Source: Mycobacterium sp. IS-1496 (lineage in GTDB: Bacteria > Actinomycetota > Actinomycetes > Mycobacteriales > Mycobacteriaceae). From it: a DNA stretch of 64,000 nucleotides. This document shows, piece after piece, positions 33,140 through 42,609 of the stretch. Position 1 is the first letter of the stretch, and every line of letters starts with the position of its first letter. The DNA lies in NCBI RefSeq assembly GCF_001499995.1, contig NZ_LQIU01000045.1, forward strand, positions 62,001 through 126,000, read 5' to 3'. The notes under the pieces were generated by a model that made no database searches, had not been told where the DNA came from, and saw only the letters and a program-made list of their open reading frames with translations. The position numbers and the translations under genes were made by a program.

Positions 33140-33560
33140 GCCCCACCTCTCGCATTTGCTCAAGTCTCAACCGGCGTGCGGCCCTCACGAGCAACGGCCG
33201 CAGTCGACGCGAGCTTACCGCTGGTGAACGCCGACCGCGCCGCGGTGCTCACGTGAGCCAGGCGAACCTGGGATGCCACTTCAAGCAGTCCGCGTGCCCC
33301 ACGTTGACGTCCACGATCCCTGCTGCCGCCGGTGCTGGCACTACATCAACCCACCTAGAGCCTCCCAGGAGGGCGGCTATCACGGGCTCGTCGACAGTCA
33401 CGCTTGGTCGAAGGCTTCGGTGACGTATCGCGTCTCGGCTTTCACTCTTGGTCTACTCGCGTATTTGAGCTTATAACCATCCCGCTGACGCGGTGGCCCT
33501 CCCAGATAGCGATAGGAGAAGTGTGTGTTGTGTTTCCTTTGGGTTGGCGGACGCGGCACG
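33140..33560. other. intergenic stretch without recognisable gene
   Basis: About 420 bases between DUF1501 and the BY-kinase. Short open frames exist on both strands but have no recognisable motifs or ribosome sites. No hairpin with a T-run was found by eye. Confidence 0.4.
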
Positions 33561-33566
33561 CGTCCC

Positions 33567-35069
33567 CTATTCGCGTGAAGAATGCTTCCGGCGGCCGCCC
33601 GTTGTTTCGACCGTGTCTTGACTTGCTGGTGCGCCATTGCCGTTGTGCGAAGGAGCATCTCGCGAGGCGGGAGGTGCCAGCGCCGGCAGGGTACCTTGCC
33701 GGCGACCACCTTCTTCGCCGTAATAGCTATAGCTGTAGCTATACGCAGAACTTCCTCGTGTAGGCGTCATCGTGAATACAGCGCCCAGAATTGAAGCTCC
33801 GACGTCGGTCAGTGTGCCGACTGCATGCGTCAGCTGATCACGCTTGGTTTGCCCGAAACGGGCCATCACCAACACGCCGTCGGAAACGGCGGCCAGGATC
33901 GCAGCGTCGGTGACGGCAAGCAGCGGCGAGGAGTCGACGACTACGTAGTCGAATTGTGACCGCAGGTCAGTCAACAGGTTCGCCGCGGCCTGCGACCCAA
34001 GGAGCTCGCTGGGGTTTGGTGGCACCGCGCCCGCGGTAAGTGCCGTGAGCCCTGGGAAGCGCGTCTTCTGCAACGCCTCACTCAGCACCGCCTGTCCGCT
34101 CAAGACGGTGCTGAAACCGACGGCGCCGATCAGAGCCAAATACTTATGAACCGATGGCCGCCGCATATCGCCGTCCACCAGCACCACATTGTGTTGAGCC
34201 TCTGCCAACGCCAACGCTATGTTGATCGCAGTCGTCGACTTCCCTTCGCTTGGCGAGGAACTAGTGACCACAATGACTCGCGGAGGATTGTCGACTGCAA
34301 GAAACTGCAAGTTGGTTCGAAGCTTTCGGAACGACTCGGCAATAGCGGAGTTGTCGCTTTCGAACGCAATCGCCGGCTGCTTCCGGCGTTCCTTATCAAG
34401 CGGAATGCTGCCCACTACACCGGCGCCCGTGATCGATTCGAGCATTTCGCGGTCCTTGACGGTGTTGTCTAGCATATCGCGTAGGACTGCCAGACCAACG
34501 CCTAGCAGAAGCCCCACACCGAGCCCGGCCAAGAGATTCCGTGCAGTTTTCGGAACCACCGGTTTGTTTGTGACAGATGCGCGCTGTTCGACTACCACAC
34601 GAGCGTCCGGTCGGGCGCCGTCTTCAGGAGTCTCCAACTCGCGGACCAAAGCGACGAATTCGTCGGAAAGCGTGTTCGCGATGTCGCGAGCCCGAACGGG
34701 AGACTCGTCGAGCACAGAGACGTTGAGAAGCACTGTCTCGGCTTTCGCACTAGCCTTCACGTTCTCTCGCAGTGCTTGGGCGCTCATGTCCAGCCCCAGC
34801 TTGTCGATGGTCCGTTGGGCGAGAGTCTCACCTTTCAGCAACTCCGCATACGAGGTGACTCGCTCTTGCGATAGGCGATTGCCTTGATAAAGGTCGGTAA
34901 CCGACGCCCCCGCCGCGGTAGAAACGAAGAGCCTAGTCGACGCTTGGTAAAGCGGCGTGGTCGACAACGTGACCGCAACGGCGGCCACAACAGCGAACGC
35001 TATCGTGACACAAACAGTGATCCACCGGGAGCGCAGAACTTTCACGAATTCTTGGAGATTCAACGCCAC
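33567..35069 (-). CDS. Wzz/BY-kinase: polysaccharide chain-length determinant with tyrosine kinase domain
   Basis: 500 residues. Wzz-type domain with membrane segments at about 17-36 and 177-197 and an extracytoplasmic loop between them, fused to a cytoplasmic BY-kinase: Walker A SSPSEGKST (271-279), Walker A' VLVDGDMRRP (296-305), Walker B YVVVDSSP (375-382) and a C-terminal tyrosine cluster SAYSYSYSYYGEEGG (441-455). Autophosphorylation of the cluster controls polymer length and export in known systems. After it a Pro/Ser/Gly-rich tail of about 45 residues. The partner phosphatase is encoded upstream at 36239. Confidence 0.92.
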   Translation of the reverse strand: MALNLQEFVKVLRSRWITVCVTIAFAVVAAVAVTLSTTPLYQASTRLFVSTAAGASVTDLYQGNRLSQERVTSYAELLKGETLAQRTIDKLGLDMSAQALRENVKASAKAETVLLNVSVLDESPVRARDIANTLSDEFVALVRELETPEDGARPDARVVVEQRASVTNKPVVPKTARNLLAGLGVGLLLGVGLAVLRDMLDNTVKDREMLESITGAGVVGSIPLDKERRKQPAIAFESDNSAIAESFRKLRTNLQFLAVDNPPRVIVVTSSSPSEGKSTTAINIALALAEAQHNVVLVDGDMRRPSVHKYLALIGAVGFSTVLSGQAVLSEALQKTRFPGLTALTAGAVPPNPSELLGSQAAANLLTDLRSQFDYVVVDSSPLLAVTDAAILAAVSDGVLVMARFGQTKRDQLTHAVGTLTDVGASILGAVFTMTPTRGSSAYSYSYSYYGEEGGRRQGTLPALAPPASRDAPSHNGNGAPASQDTVETTGGRRKHSSRE

Positions 35070-36238
35070 CCCTTGATAGCTAATAACTCGAGCAAAGGAC
35101 AGGCGCCCCGTGCCATCGAAATTGACAAAACGAATATCTCGTGGTCACTCCGACACTGGCGGCTTCGCGCAGAGAGCCGCATTATATGACCTGTGTATCG
35201 AGCACTGCAGCGCCTACGAGTATCCGCCCGGGAACAATCCGCGAGCGACGAGAACCCGGTAGTGTTCGGAACAGAATTCCATCATGGCCTGCTCGCGCCT
35301 CTGCGCCCACGCGGCGTGCGATAGCACTTACCGCGGCACGCGAGAATTCTGTCCACAGGTTACATAGGGCCACAAAAGCAACACCTGCCCCGCGCTTGAC
35401 CGCGGTGGCGGATCCAAGGCCTTCCACCACTGGGCGAGGCTCAGAAATCACTGGGCGAGGCTCAGAAATCAAGCTGAGCACATTGTCTGCGATTCGCAGC
35501 CTCAAACTGGAGGAGTTACCGTGCAGCGGGACGCGTGACGGCGTCAACCGTGCCAACGGTCGAAATTTTCGTCGCGAAAGCAGACATTCCCCCCACAGGC
35601 ATGATCCGACTTGGATTGGAGCGAGCATCGCAGATTGCACTCAGCTTGTCAATGTGAGAGTTGGTTGCTACAAGTCGGCCTCTTCGACCTACCGAAGGAG
35701 AGCGTCCTGGGCGCCTCGCCGCCACCTTGCAGGGCCAGTCGCCGCAATCCAAAGGCGCGGTTCATGGCAACGTGCGGGCGGCTTCCGAGCCCATCCGCTA
35801 CGGTGGCCGGCTGGCGTCAAACCTGTTGCACGTCAGGCGAGTTCGTTCACCGTAAGGGTGAATCGAATCGACGGCGAGCAGACTCAACGAAGGGTCCTGT
35901 GTTTCCAGCAAATAGTCCGGGGCAGGAATGGCGCGCAGGGCATCCACCCGCGCAAGGCAATGCCGTCGCGCGCACGGCGAACAGTTAGCTCCGACCCCTG
36001 CCAGATCCTGAGACGACGACGCCCACTTCGAATTGGAACAACGACAATGAACACGATGCCCCTTACGTCACGCGCGGGGTTGAGTTCACCGACGAGTGCT
36101 GAACGGAAACTGCCGTGAACGGCGGAGCGTGGACGTGCAGGCCTTCTGAAGCTAGCACCGACCGCGTCCCGCGAGATGCTTGTCGCGGGCGTCACCGGTG
36201 TATCGCCTGCCGAGTAAGCTACGCGCGCCCACGTCGCC
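35070..36238. other. gene-poor stretch of the island
   Basis: About 1.17 kb between the BY-kinase and the phosphatase. Several short frames overlap on both strands, none with a family signature. It holds a 21-bp tandem duplication (35428-35469). It may be the promoter region of the BY-kinase plus decayed coding DNA. Confidence 0.4.
35428..35469. repeat. 21-bp tandem direct repeat
   Basis: CACTGGGCGAGGCTCAGAAAT occurs twice head to tail without a gap, followed by a partial CA. It sits upstream of the BY-kinase gene. Confidence 0.9.
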
Positions 36239-36772
36239 TCAAACCGAACGCACCCACGACCGCCGACATAGGTCAAGCAAGGGCGGCAACAGATTCCGGA
36301 TTTGCATCCCTACCGAATCGAATACCTCCGGTCTTTGACCGATCGGATCCGGGATATCTAGCAGTCCGTCCACCTTCAAGTGGGGCCGAAGACCGGGAAG
36401 GTCCGCAACGCATTCTGCACCATAATCAGTCGCCAACTGTGCAGCTTCGACGAGCGTGAATGTCTTGTGAAGTTTTTGTGGTGCGAGCATGAGAACTCTG
36501 TCAAAATGGGCTCGCGCCATCGTGATGATGAGATCGGCGCTCGACGCAATCTGAGGGGTTAGCTGCCGTGCAGTGAACCCTGAAGAATCCCCACCCAAAT
36601 TGCCAAGCACTCGAGACGACTCACTATGGATAGGATGCCCTATCACTGCGCGTGTTCCGGCACTTGAGGCCTGCAGGGCTGAAAAACCCGAACCAGCTGC
36701 GTAGCTGCGTGCTAAACGTTCAGCCGTAGGTGATCTACAGACGTTCCCTGTGCAGACGAAGAGTACGTGCAG
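36239..36772 (-). CDS. low-molecular-weight protein tyrosine phosphatase (Wzb-type), CTG start
   Basis: 177 residues. P-loop CTGNVCRSP with Cys7 and Arg13, and the general-acid motif DPIG with Asp142. The coding frame upstream of the P-loop ends at a TAG only a few codons earlier, and the only plausible start is CTG at 36772, with AGGAGGG just upstream (MHVLFVCTGN). A later in-frame GTG (36646) would remove the active site. Expected to dephosphorylate the BY-kinase tyrosine cluster and so regulate polymer export. It is on the same strand as the kinase, about 1.2 kb away. Confidence 0.85.
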   Translation of the reverse strand: MHVLFVCTGNVCRSPTAERLARSYAAGSGFSALQASSAGTRAVIGHPIHSESSRVLGNLGGDSSGFTARQLTPQIASSADLIITMARAHFDRVLMLAPQKLHKTFTLVEAAQLATDYGAECVADLPGLRPHLKVDGLLDIPDPIGQRPEVFDSVGMQIRNLLPPLLDLCRRSWVRSV

Positions 36773-36997
36773 GACACCCTCCTAATTTTGAAGACGAACG
36801 CGACCAGTAAATCTCCGTATTCGGAGAAATCGAAGGTCTCTTCGATAGCATCGACTCACAGAGTGTAGGTACTAGAACTTAGCTCGACGGTACTACGGAC
36901 GCGCGAGCGCGAAGATCCGAAGCACCTACAACCGCGGAGGCCGAGAGCGGCATGGGTTCAGGTTGAGGCCTAAGCGCAGCACACCCTTCGAAGTTTC
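36773..36997. other. phosphatase-transposase gap with possible IS end
   Basis: About 225 bases. Includes TGTAGGTACTAGAAC near 36862, which could be a worn insertion-sequence end, and frame fragments that may belong to the lost N-terminus of the transposase that follows. Confidence 0.3.
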
Positions 36998-37777
36998 ATG
37001 ACGACCCAGCAATATGGATCCCGCTCGCGTTCACGGGTACTTCGCCGGTGGGGGCCGGCCCGAATCGCCTACCTGCTAGGGCTCAACGTCTCTACAGTGC
37101 ACCGTGTCCTGACACGATACGGACTGGCCAGACTTCGGTGGCTGGACCGCCCCACCGGGCGGGTCATCCGCCGGATGAACTCCGCCCATCCGGGCGACCT
37201 CGTGCATGTCGACGTCAAGAAAGTAGGCAAGATTCCGGCCGGAGGCGGGTGGCGGATGCTGGGACGAAGTGCAGGAAGGCGGCACTCCCATGCCGATCAG
37301 AGCCGCGGAACCGGAGAAGACCGTAGCGGACGGCGTGGCTATCACTTCGTGCACACCGCCATCGACGCGCACTCTCGCCTGGCCTACTCCGAGTTGCTGA
37401 CTGACGAACGCAAAGACACCGCAGCCGACTTCTGGCGACGCGCCAATTCCTGGTTCAATGAATGCGGGTTCACCGTACGAACAGTGTTGACAGACAATGG
37501 CTCCTGCTATCGGTCCCACTCATTTAGAGAAGCCCTCGGCGACATCGAACACCGCCGCACCCGCCCCTACCGACCGCAGACCAACGGCAAGGTAGAACGA
37601 TTCCACCGCACCCTTGCCGACGAATGGGCATACGCTCGCCTCTACACCAGTGATCTCGACCGCTGCGCGCAGTTTCCCCGTTGGCTGCACACCTACAATC
37701 ACCACCGCGGCCACACCGCACTCGGCGGCCAACCACCCGCCACCCGCGTACCTAACCTCTCAGGTCAGTACATCTAG
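36998..37777 (+). pseudogene. IS481-family transposase, N-terminally degraded
   Basis: 259 codons remain open. The C-terminal part of the first HTH module (WGPARIAYLLGLNVSTVHRVL) and the full DDE integrase domain are readable: GDLVHVDVKK (first Asp), VLTDNGSCY (second Asp), and QTNGKVERFHRTL (Glu), ending with HRGHTALGG. About 70 residues that should precede it in IS481 members are missing or spread over other frames with stops. The 3' end overlaps the last 18 bases of the convergent wzy-like gene, so the insertion may have reshaped its terminus. Confidence 0.82.
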
Positions 37778-39073
37778 CGCGGTGAAGCGTGCACCCTGCG
37801 ACTCGAAACGGTCTAGCGCAAGAGACAAGCCCACCAAACTGCCAAGCGGAAGCATAACGAACGGATATACGAAGGGGTTATCTGTTATCGCGATCAAACT
37901 GATGCTAAGCAGTCCAATAAAGGCCGCCCAATGTAGCGGATGATCCGTATCTCTGGCACTCCGCAAGGTCCGCCACATCAACGCGGCATAACCAAGTGCA
38001 AAGAGGCCAAGGCCCACTATGCCGAAGTCAAAGAAGAGACGCAAGTACTCATTATGCGGGTGACTCTGACCTGGCACCCTTTCGGCGATGAGCGCTGCGC
38101 CAGCTCCGGTGCCGTGACCGAAGATTAATCCGTCCGAAGATTCAGATATAATTAGGTCCCACAGCCTCGCGCGGCCTTGCGTGCTTATATTCAGATCGCC
38201 CACTTTCAATGCGTTGTCTCCGACTAAGAACCGATCTCTAAACGGGGTATAGTAAACAACAAGCGCATATGCCGAGAGGGCGACACCGACGACGATAAAT
38301 AAGGCTCTAAGAAGCCGTTTTCCGCCCGCCGAAACCCCGCGTGTGAACTTCCTCCGCAGAGCTAGGAAGGCTAGAAGCGCGAGCCCGATCGCCGTGCTCG
38401 TTCGCGACAGGCTCAACGCCATCGCAGCGACGGCCGCGAACGGTGCGAATCGAACGAATCCGTTCTGCGGCACGCCGGGTATCACTACCGCCAGAACAAT
38501 TAAGCCGACCATAGCCATCGCGCGTTCGGCGAGGAACGTGAGACCTACAGCGGACATCATCAGCGTGAGATAGGCAGCGACCGTGGATACGCTCCTCATA
38601 AGGCCCCACCCGCGAAGGACCAACGCTGGAGACCGTGCAGCGGACGCGAAAAGTATCGCTCCTACGAACGACAGATATACAGACGCATTCTGGATCGAAT
38701 CAGCGTTTGCTTCGCCACTAAAGGACGTGATCAAGAAGCTGCTAAAAAGCAGCAGTATGAAGCCCCAGATCGGCCATGGCAGCCCAGGACGAGCAGACCC
38801 CTTTCCGTCGAGAGCATCTGTTCGCGAAGAGGCGGTGTTGATGTATGCCGGTAACATGCAAAGAGTCAGCGCAGCGACAAGAATCGTGAGCGCGCCAGAC
38901 ATAGTTACTGGACCGAGTTGAATGTGCCGAGGCGCCGCCACCACAACCATCCAGAATGCGCCCACGGTGACGGTAAAGGGAAGCTCGGCGATCCCGGGGC
39001 GCTCAATAGACCGGGCGAGGGGCGTCGAGCGCGGCTGGACGCGGGCCGTTGTCTTGAGTCGGGGCCTCGGCAT
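37760..39073 (-). CDS. O-antigen ligase/polymerase (Wzy/WaaL-type) membrane protein
   Basis: 437 residues from ATG at 39073. Ten or more hydrophobic segments, with a large extracytoplasmic loop between VVYYTPFRDRF (about 290) and GHGTGAGAALI ... VPGQSHPHNEYLRLFFDFGIVG; the H-P-H-N-E-Y motif is the hallmark of the Wzy_C/O-antigen ligase family. Likely polymerises lipid-linked repeats, or ligates the polymer, outside the membrane. A longer open frame to 39301 lacks membrane character and is not used. The C-terminus overlaps the IS481 remnant. Confidence 0.88.
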   Translation of the reverse strand: MPRPRLKTTARVQPRSTPLARSIERPGIAELPFTVTVGAFWMVVVAAPRHIQLGPVTMSGALTILVAALTLCMLPAYINTASSRTDALDGKGSARPGLPWPIWGFILLLFSSFLITSFSGEANADSIQNASVYLSFVGAILFASAARSPALVLRGWGLMRSVSTVAAYLTLMMSAVGLTFLAERAMAMVGLIVLAVVIPGVPQNGFVRFAPFAAVAAMALSLSRTSTAIGLALLAFLALRRKFTRGVSAGGKRLLRALFIVVGVALSAYALVVYYTPFRDRFLVGDNALKVGDLNISTQGRARLWDLIISESSDGLIFGHGTGAGAALIAERVPGQSHPHNEYLRLFFDFGIVGLGLFALGYAALMWRTLRSARDTDHPLHWAAFIGLLSISLIAITDNPFVYPFVMLPLGSLVGLSLALDRFESQGARFTALDVLT

Positions 39074-39325
39074 AGTCGGATCGTACAGATGGATGCCACT
39101 GCAGGTGTTTATGCGGGCGCTGGGAGGGACGCTCCATCGCCGCGATCGAACTTGGTCAAGGGTGGTCGGGCATCCGGGCCGACGGTTCGAACGAACTTCC
39201 GAAACTATTATTCCGCAGAGGGGCCACCAGAAAAACCATCTCGTTTTTGGGCGTTCTTCGCTGACACGTCCTGCGAAGCGTATTTCAGGGCACCGTGACA
39301 CTAATGAGGCAAGCGCGGACCGAAC

Positions 39326-40165
39326 TTAGTCGACACCGCACTTTGCAGCGGCCCGCTGCGTCCTTAAGCTTCGCAGCGCCACCCATAGGAATTCGACGTT
39401 TCCTATTAAGTAGCGCCGCCATAGGCGTCTGGGTTCGGCTAGGAGCCGAAAGAGCCATTCGAAACCCGAGCGTTGGATCCATTCTGGCGCTTCGGTAACC
39501 GTTCCTGCACAGAAGTCGAAGGCAGCACCCACATTAATAGTGGTAATGCCTATCTTGGCCGCGAGGGCCGTTCCCACGACGTCCTGCTTCGGAGTACCTA
39601 GACCAATCCACACCACGTCCGCTCCTTCTCCGACGATTCTCGCGGCGCAGTCCTCTATATAGTCGTCGTCGACTGGCGCGAAGGGCGGAGAATAGGCGCC
39701 TACGATCTGGACACCCGGGTAGCGCTCGCGGAGCGCCTTTTGAAGCTCGACCAGTGTCTCTGGGCTGCCCCCGAGCAGGAAGTGTTTCAGATTACGACGA
39801 GTTCCCGCCATCAAAACTGCGGTAAAGAATGACGGCCCTCGGACTCGTTCTGCCTTTGCTCGTCCGCTGCGACCAACATTCATTAGCCATGCAACGGGAG
39901 TGCCATCGGGAAAGTTCACGCCTTGCGAGACCAGTAGCTCGCGATATGTTACGTCCTTCCCAGTCAAGGCCACGTTCCATGCGTTCGCGAGCCGGACGTT
40001 TATTGGAAGGTGCTTTACGGCGGCGACATCCACCAACCAACCCACGGCTCCTTGGAATGTGGCAACGCGGAAAGGAACGTCACCGACGCGCGCGACTTCG
40101 AAACCAGTAGCCCCCACCCCTCCCGAGGAGGAATTGCGATCTCGGGACAAACCTTCGCTGTTCAC
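39326..40165 (-). CDS. WecB/TagA/CpsF (GT26) glycosyltransferase
   Basis: 279 residues from GTG at 40165. Family blocks: VRLANAWNVALTGKD, GVNFPDGTPVAWLM, FLLGGSPETL, VWIGLGTPKQD and the C-terminal signature VGAAFDFCAGTVTEAPEW followed by GFEWLFRLLAEPRRLWRRYL. Transfers a sugar (ManNAc in characterised members) to a lipid-linked first sugar early in polymer assembly. It points away from the gmd operon, and lies 252 nt upstream of wzy on the same strand. Confidence 0.92.
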   Translation of the reverse strand: MNSEGLSRDRNSSSGGVGATGFEVARVGDVPFRVATFQGAVGWLVDVAAVKHLPINVRLANAWNVALTGKDVTYRELLVSQGVNFPDGTPVAWLMNVGRSGRAKAERVRGPSFFTAVLMAGTRRNLKHFLLGGSPETLVELQKALRERYPGVQIVGAYSPPFAPVDDDYIEDCAARIVGEGADVVWIGLGTPKQDVVGTALAAKIGITTINVGAAFDFCAGTVTEAPEWIQRSGFEWLFRLLAEPRRLWRRYLIGNVEFLWVALRSLRTQRAAAKCGVD

Positions 40166-40554
40166 TCGCTCAATACTAAACTAGAAGGAACCTCGCTCGA
40201 TGTCAGCGCTCGCGCGGCGGCTCAATGCGCGCAGTGAGACCGACCGCCTCGGCTACCAGATAGTGGGGCGCTCCTCAACAAGACGCAGCAGTCGTGTTGT
40301 CGCAAAAGCGGAACGCACATGCCCGCCCATGATCTCGTCGCTGGCGCCTAACGGGCTTCGGCTGCCGCTCCCGGATCTAGCGGTCTCTGCGCTCAGCCAG
40401 CGGAGTACTGCGACTTCTTTCTTCTGGGGTGTGCGCTTAGTGCCGCCGAGCACCGTCCATCATCGACGTACAGGGTCGAATCTCGAGCGGGCCGGTAAGC
40501 TCTCTGCTCAAACACGGTCGGCGCGTCGGCCGTCGCAACGAAATGGGGGAATTC
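40166..40554. other. divergent control region of the glycan genes
   Basis: About 390 bases between the start of the GT26 gene (minus) and gmd (plus). It must hold both promoters. No clear -10/-35 pair or palindrome could be fixed by eye; open frames crossing it are not convincing. Confidence 0.45.
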
Positions 40555-41610
40555 GTGCCGAAGCGTGCTCTAATCACAGGCATCACAGGCCAAGACGGCT
40601 CATACATGGCCGAGCTACTCCTTGCAAAGGGGTACGAGGTTCACGGTCTGATTCGCCGCGCGTCGACTTTCAATACGGCACGTATCGACCACCTCTATGT
40701 CGACCCCCATACTCCCGACGCTCAACTTTTTCTCCACTACGGAGACCTGAGCGACGGAGCGCGTTTGGTGACACTACTTGCCGCGATCGAACCGGACGAA
40801 GTCTATAACCTGGCTGCGCAGTCTCATGTTCGTGTGTCTTTCGAAGAACCGGAACACACGGCCGACACTACTGGTACCGGAACCGTCAGGATGTTGGAAG
40901 CGGTCCGCCTCTCCGGTATAAGCACTCGATTTTACCAAGCTTCGTCCTCGGAATTGTACGGTGCAACCCCTCCTCCACAGAACGAAAGCACGCCCTTCTA
41001 CCCCCGGTCACCATACGCAGCGGCGAAATTGTACAGCTACTGGATTACCAAGAATTTTCGTGAGGCTTACGGCATGTTCGCCGTAAACGGTGTCCTCTTC
41101 AATCACGAGTCTCCGCGTCGCGGCGAAACCTTCGTCACCCGTAAGATTACACGTGCAGTCGCCGCGATAAGCGCAGGCCAACAGGACTTTTTGTACTTGG
41201 GCAATCTCGACGCTGTCCGTGACTGGGGCTACGCCCCGGAATACGTCGAGGGCATGTGGCGGATGCTGCAAGCTGACGAGCCTGATGACTACGTCTTAGC
41301 CACAGGGGTGGGAATAACAGTCCGAGAATTCCTAGAAACCGCCTTCTCGCACGCGGGTCTACAGTGGGAGGACCACGTACGTTTCGACGAGCGCTACCTC
41401 CGACCCACCGAGGTCGACGCTCTCATCGGCGACTCATCCAAGGCTCGGGCGAATCTCGGATGGACCCCCGTGACAACCGGTCGCGAACTCGCCCGACTCA
41501 TGGTGGATGCAGATATAGAAGCCCTAAAACATGCGGGTCGGTCGTGGATTGACCAGGTGAAATTGGAGTCCTGGGGCACTTCGCGCCAACTCGAGGCCGG
41601 CGCCCGGTGA
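40555..41610 (+). CDS. gmd: GDP-mannose 4,6-dehydratase
   Basis: 351 residues from GTG at 40555, with GGGGGA upstream (in-frame ATG at 40543 has no ribosome site). Converts GDP-D-mannose to GDP-4-keto-6-deoxymannose. Extended SDR features: ALITGITGQDGSYMAELLL (NADP site), YNLAAQSHVRVSFE, ASSSELYG, YPRSPYAAAKLYSYW (Tyr-x3-Lys) and LFNHESPRRGETFVTRKI. The next gene, starting in a GTGA overlap, finishes the GDP-fucose route. Confidence 0.96.
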   Translation: MPKRALITGITGQDGSYMAELLLAKGYEVHGLIRRASTFNTARIDHLYVDPHTPDAQLFLHYGDLSDGARLVTLLAAIEPDEVYNLAAQSHVRVSFEEPEHTADTTGTGTVRMLEAVRLSGISTRFYQASSSELYGATPPPQNESTPFYPRSPYAAAKLYSYWITKNFREAYGMFAVNGVLFNHESPRRGETFVTRKITRAVAAISAGQQDFLYLGNLDAVRDWGYAPEYVEGMWRMLQADEPDDYVLATGVGITVREFLETAFSHAGLQWEDHVRFDERYLRPTEVDALIGDSSKARANLGWTPVTTGRELARLMVDADIEALKHAGRSWIDQVKLESWGTSRQLEAGAR

Positions 41611-42584
41611 CCGACGATACTGCATTCACCCCGCGCGCACTGGACAGAGACGCAGCGTTCTATGTCGCGGGCCACAAAGGCCTTGCCGGCTCCGCCATCG
41701 TGCGCAAACTTCGCACTGAGGGCTTTACTAACGTCATTGGTAGGAGTTCCGCTGACCTGGATTTGCGCGATCGGCCGGCGGTCTTCGACTTCTTCAACGA
41801 CCTTCAACCCAGATACGTCGTCTTGGCCGCCGCAAAGGTGGGCGGAATTCTGGCGAACAACTCCTACCCCGTCGATTTCTTAAGTGAAAACCTCCGCATC
41901 CAGGTAAACGTCCTCGACGCTGCGCGCGAGGTCGGTGTGGAGCGACTTCTGTTCCTCGGATCTTCATGCATCTACCCCAAGTATGCCGAACAGCCAATTC
42001 GAGAAGAATCGTTGCTGACAGGCCATCTCGAACCTACAAATGATGCGTACGCGATTGCAAAAATCGCGGGCATAATTAATATTCAGGCGGTCCGCCGACA
42101 GTATTCTCTACCATGGATTTCAGCCATGCCAACTAATCTGTACGGTCCAAACGACAATTTTTCACCCGCGGGGTCGCACGTCTTACCTGCATTAATTCGG
42201 CGTTACGATGATGCGGCGAGGTCTGGGGCGCAGTCCGTGACGAACTGGGGATCCGGCAAGCCAAGGCGCGAATTCTTACACGTCGATGATATGGCCGATG
42301 CGTGTTTCCACCTACTAGAGCATTACGACGGACCCTCACACGTCAACGTTGGTAGTGGGGTCGACACTACGATCCGAGAGATTTCCGCCATTGTGGCATC
42401 GGTGGTCGACTATACCGGCGAAACGTATTGGGACACGACCAAGCCGGACGGCACCCCACAAAAGCTTCTCGACATCTCACGGCTCGCAGAGCTCGGGTGG
42501 GCGCCCAGAATTGGACTCCGCGACGGTATCGCCGGAACGGTCGAGTGGTATCGCCAACACGTGGGTGAACTGCGCGGGGTTTGA
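41607..42584 (+). CDS. fcl: GDP-L-fucose synthase
   Basis: 325 residues from GTG at 41607, overlapping the gmd stop. 3,5-epimerase/4-reductase: FYVAGHKGLAGSAIVRKL (cofactor), AAAKVGGILANNSYPVDF, FLGSSCIYPK, YAIAKIAGI (Tyr-x3-Lys), PTNLYGPNDNF and SGKPRREFLHVDDMADA. With gmd it supplies GDP-L-fucose, so the glycan probably contains fucose. The reductase could in principle make another 6-deoxy sugar, but the whole set of blocks is that of WcaG/Fcl. Confidence 0.95.
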   Translation: MTDDTAFTPRALDRDAAFYVAGHKGLAGSAIVRKLRTEGFTNVIGRSSADLDLRDRPAVFDFFNDLQPRYVVLAAAKVGGILANNSYPVDFLSENLRIQVNVLDAAREVGVERLLFLGSSCIYPKYAEQPIREESLLTGHLEPTNDAYAIAKIAGIINIQAVRRQYSLPWISAMPTNLYGPNDNFSPAGSHVLPALIRRYDDAARSGAQSVTNWGSGKPRREFLHVDDMADACFHLLEHYDGPSHVNVGSGVDTTIREISAIVASVVDYTGETYWDTTKPDGTPQKLLDISRLAELGWAPRIGLRDGIAGTVEWYRQHVGELRGV

Positions 42585-42609
42585 ACTTCGCGTCGCCGGG
42601 CTCGTTCAC

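Noticed and set aside
35141..36118. 325-codon plus-strand frame between BY-kinase and phosphatase
   Set aside because: Arg/Ser/Thr-rich with no family features; the tandem DNA repeat sits inside it, consistent with non-coding or decayed DNA.
40200..40808. 202-codon plus-strand frame before gmd
   Set aside because: No motif, basic low-complexity composition, and it overlaps gmd in another frame.
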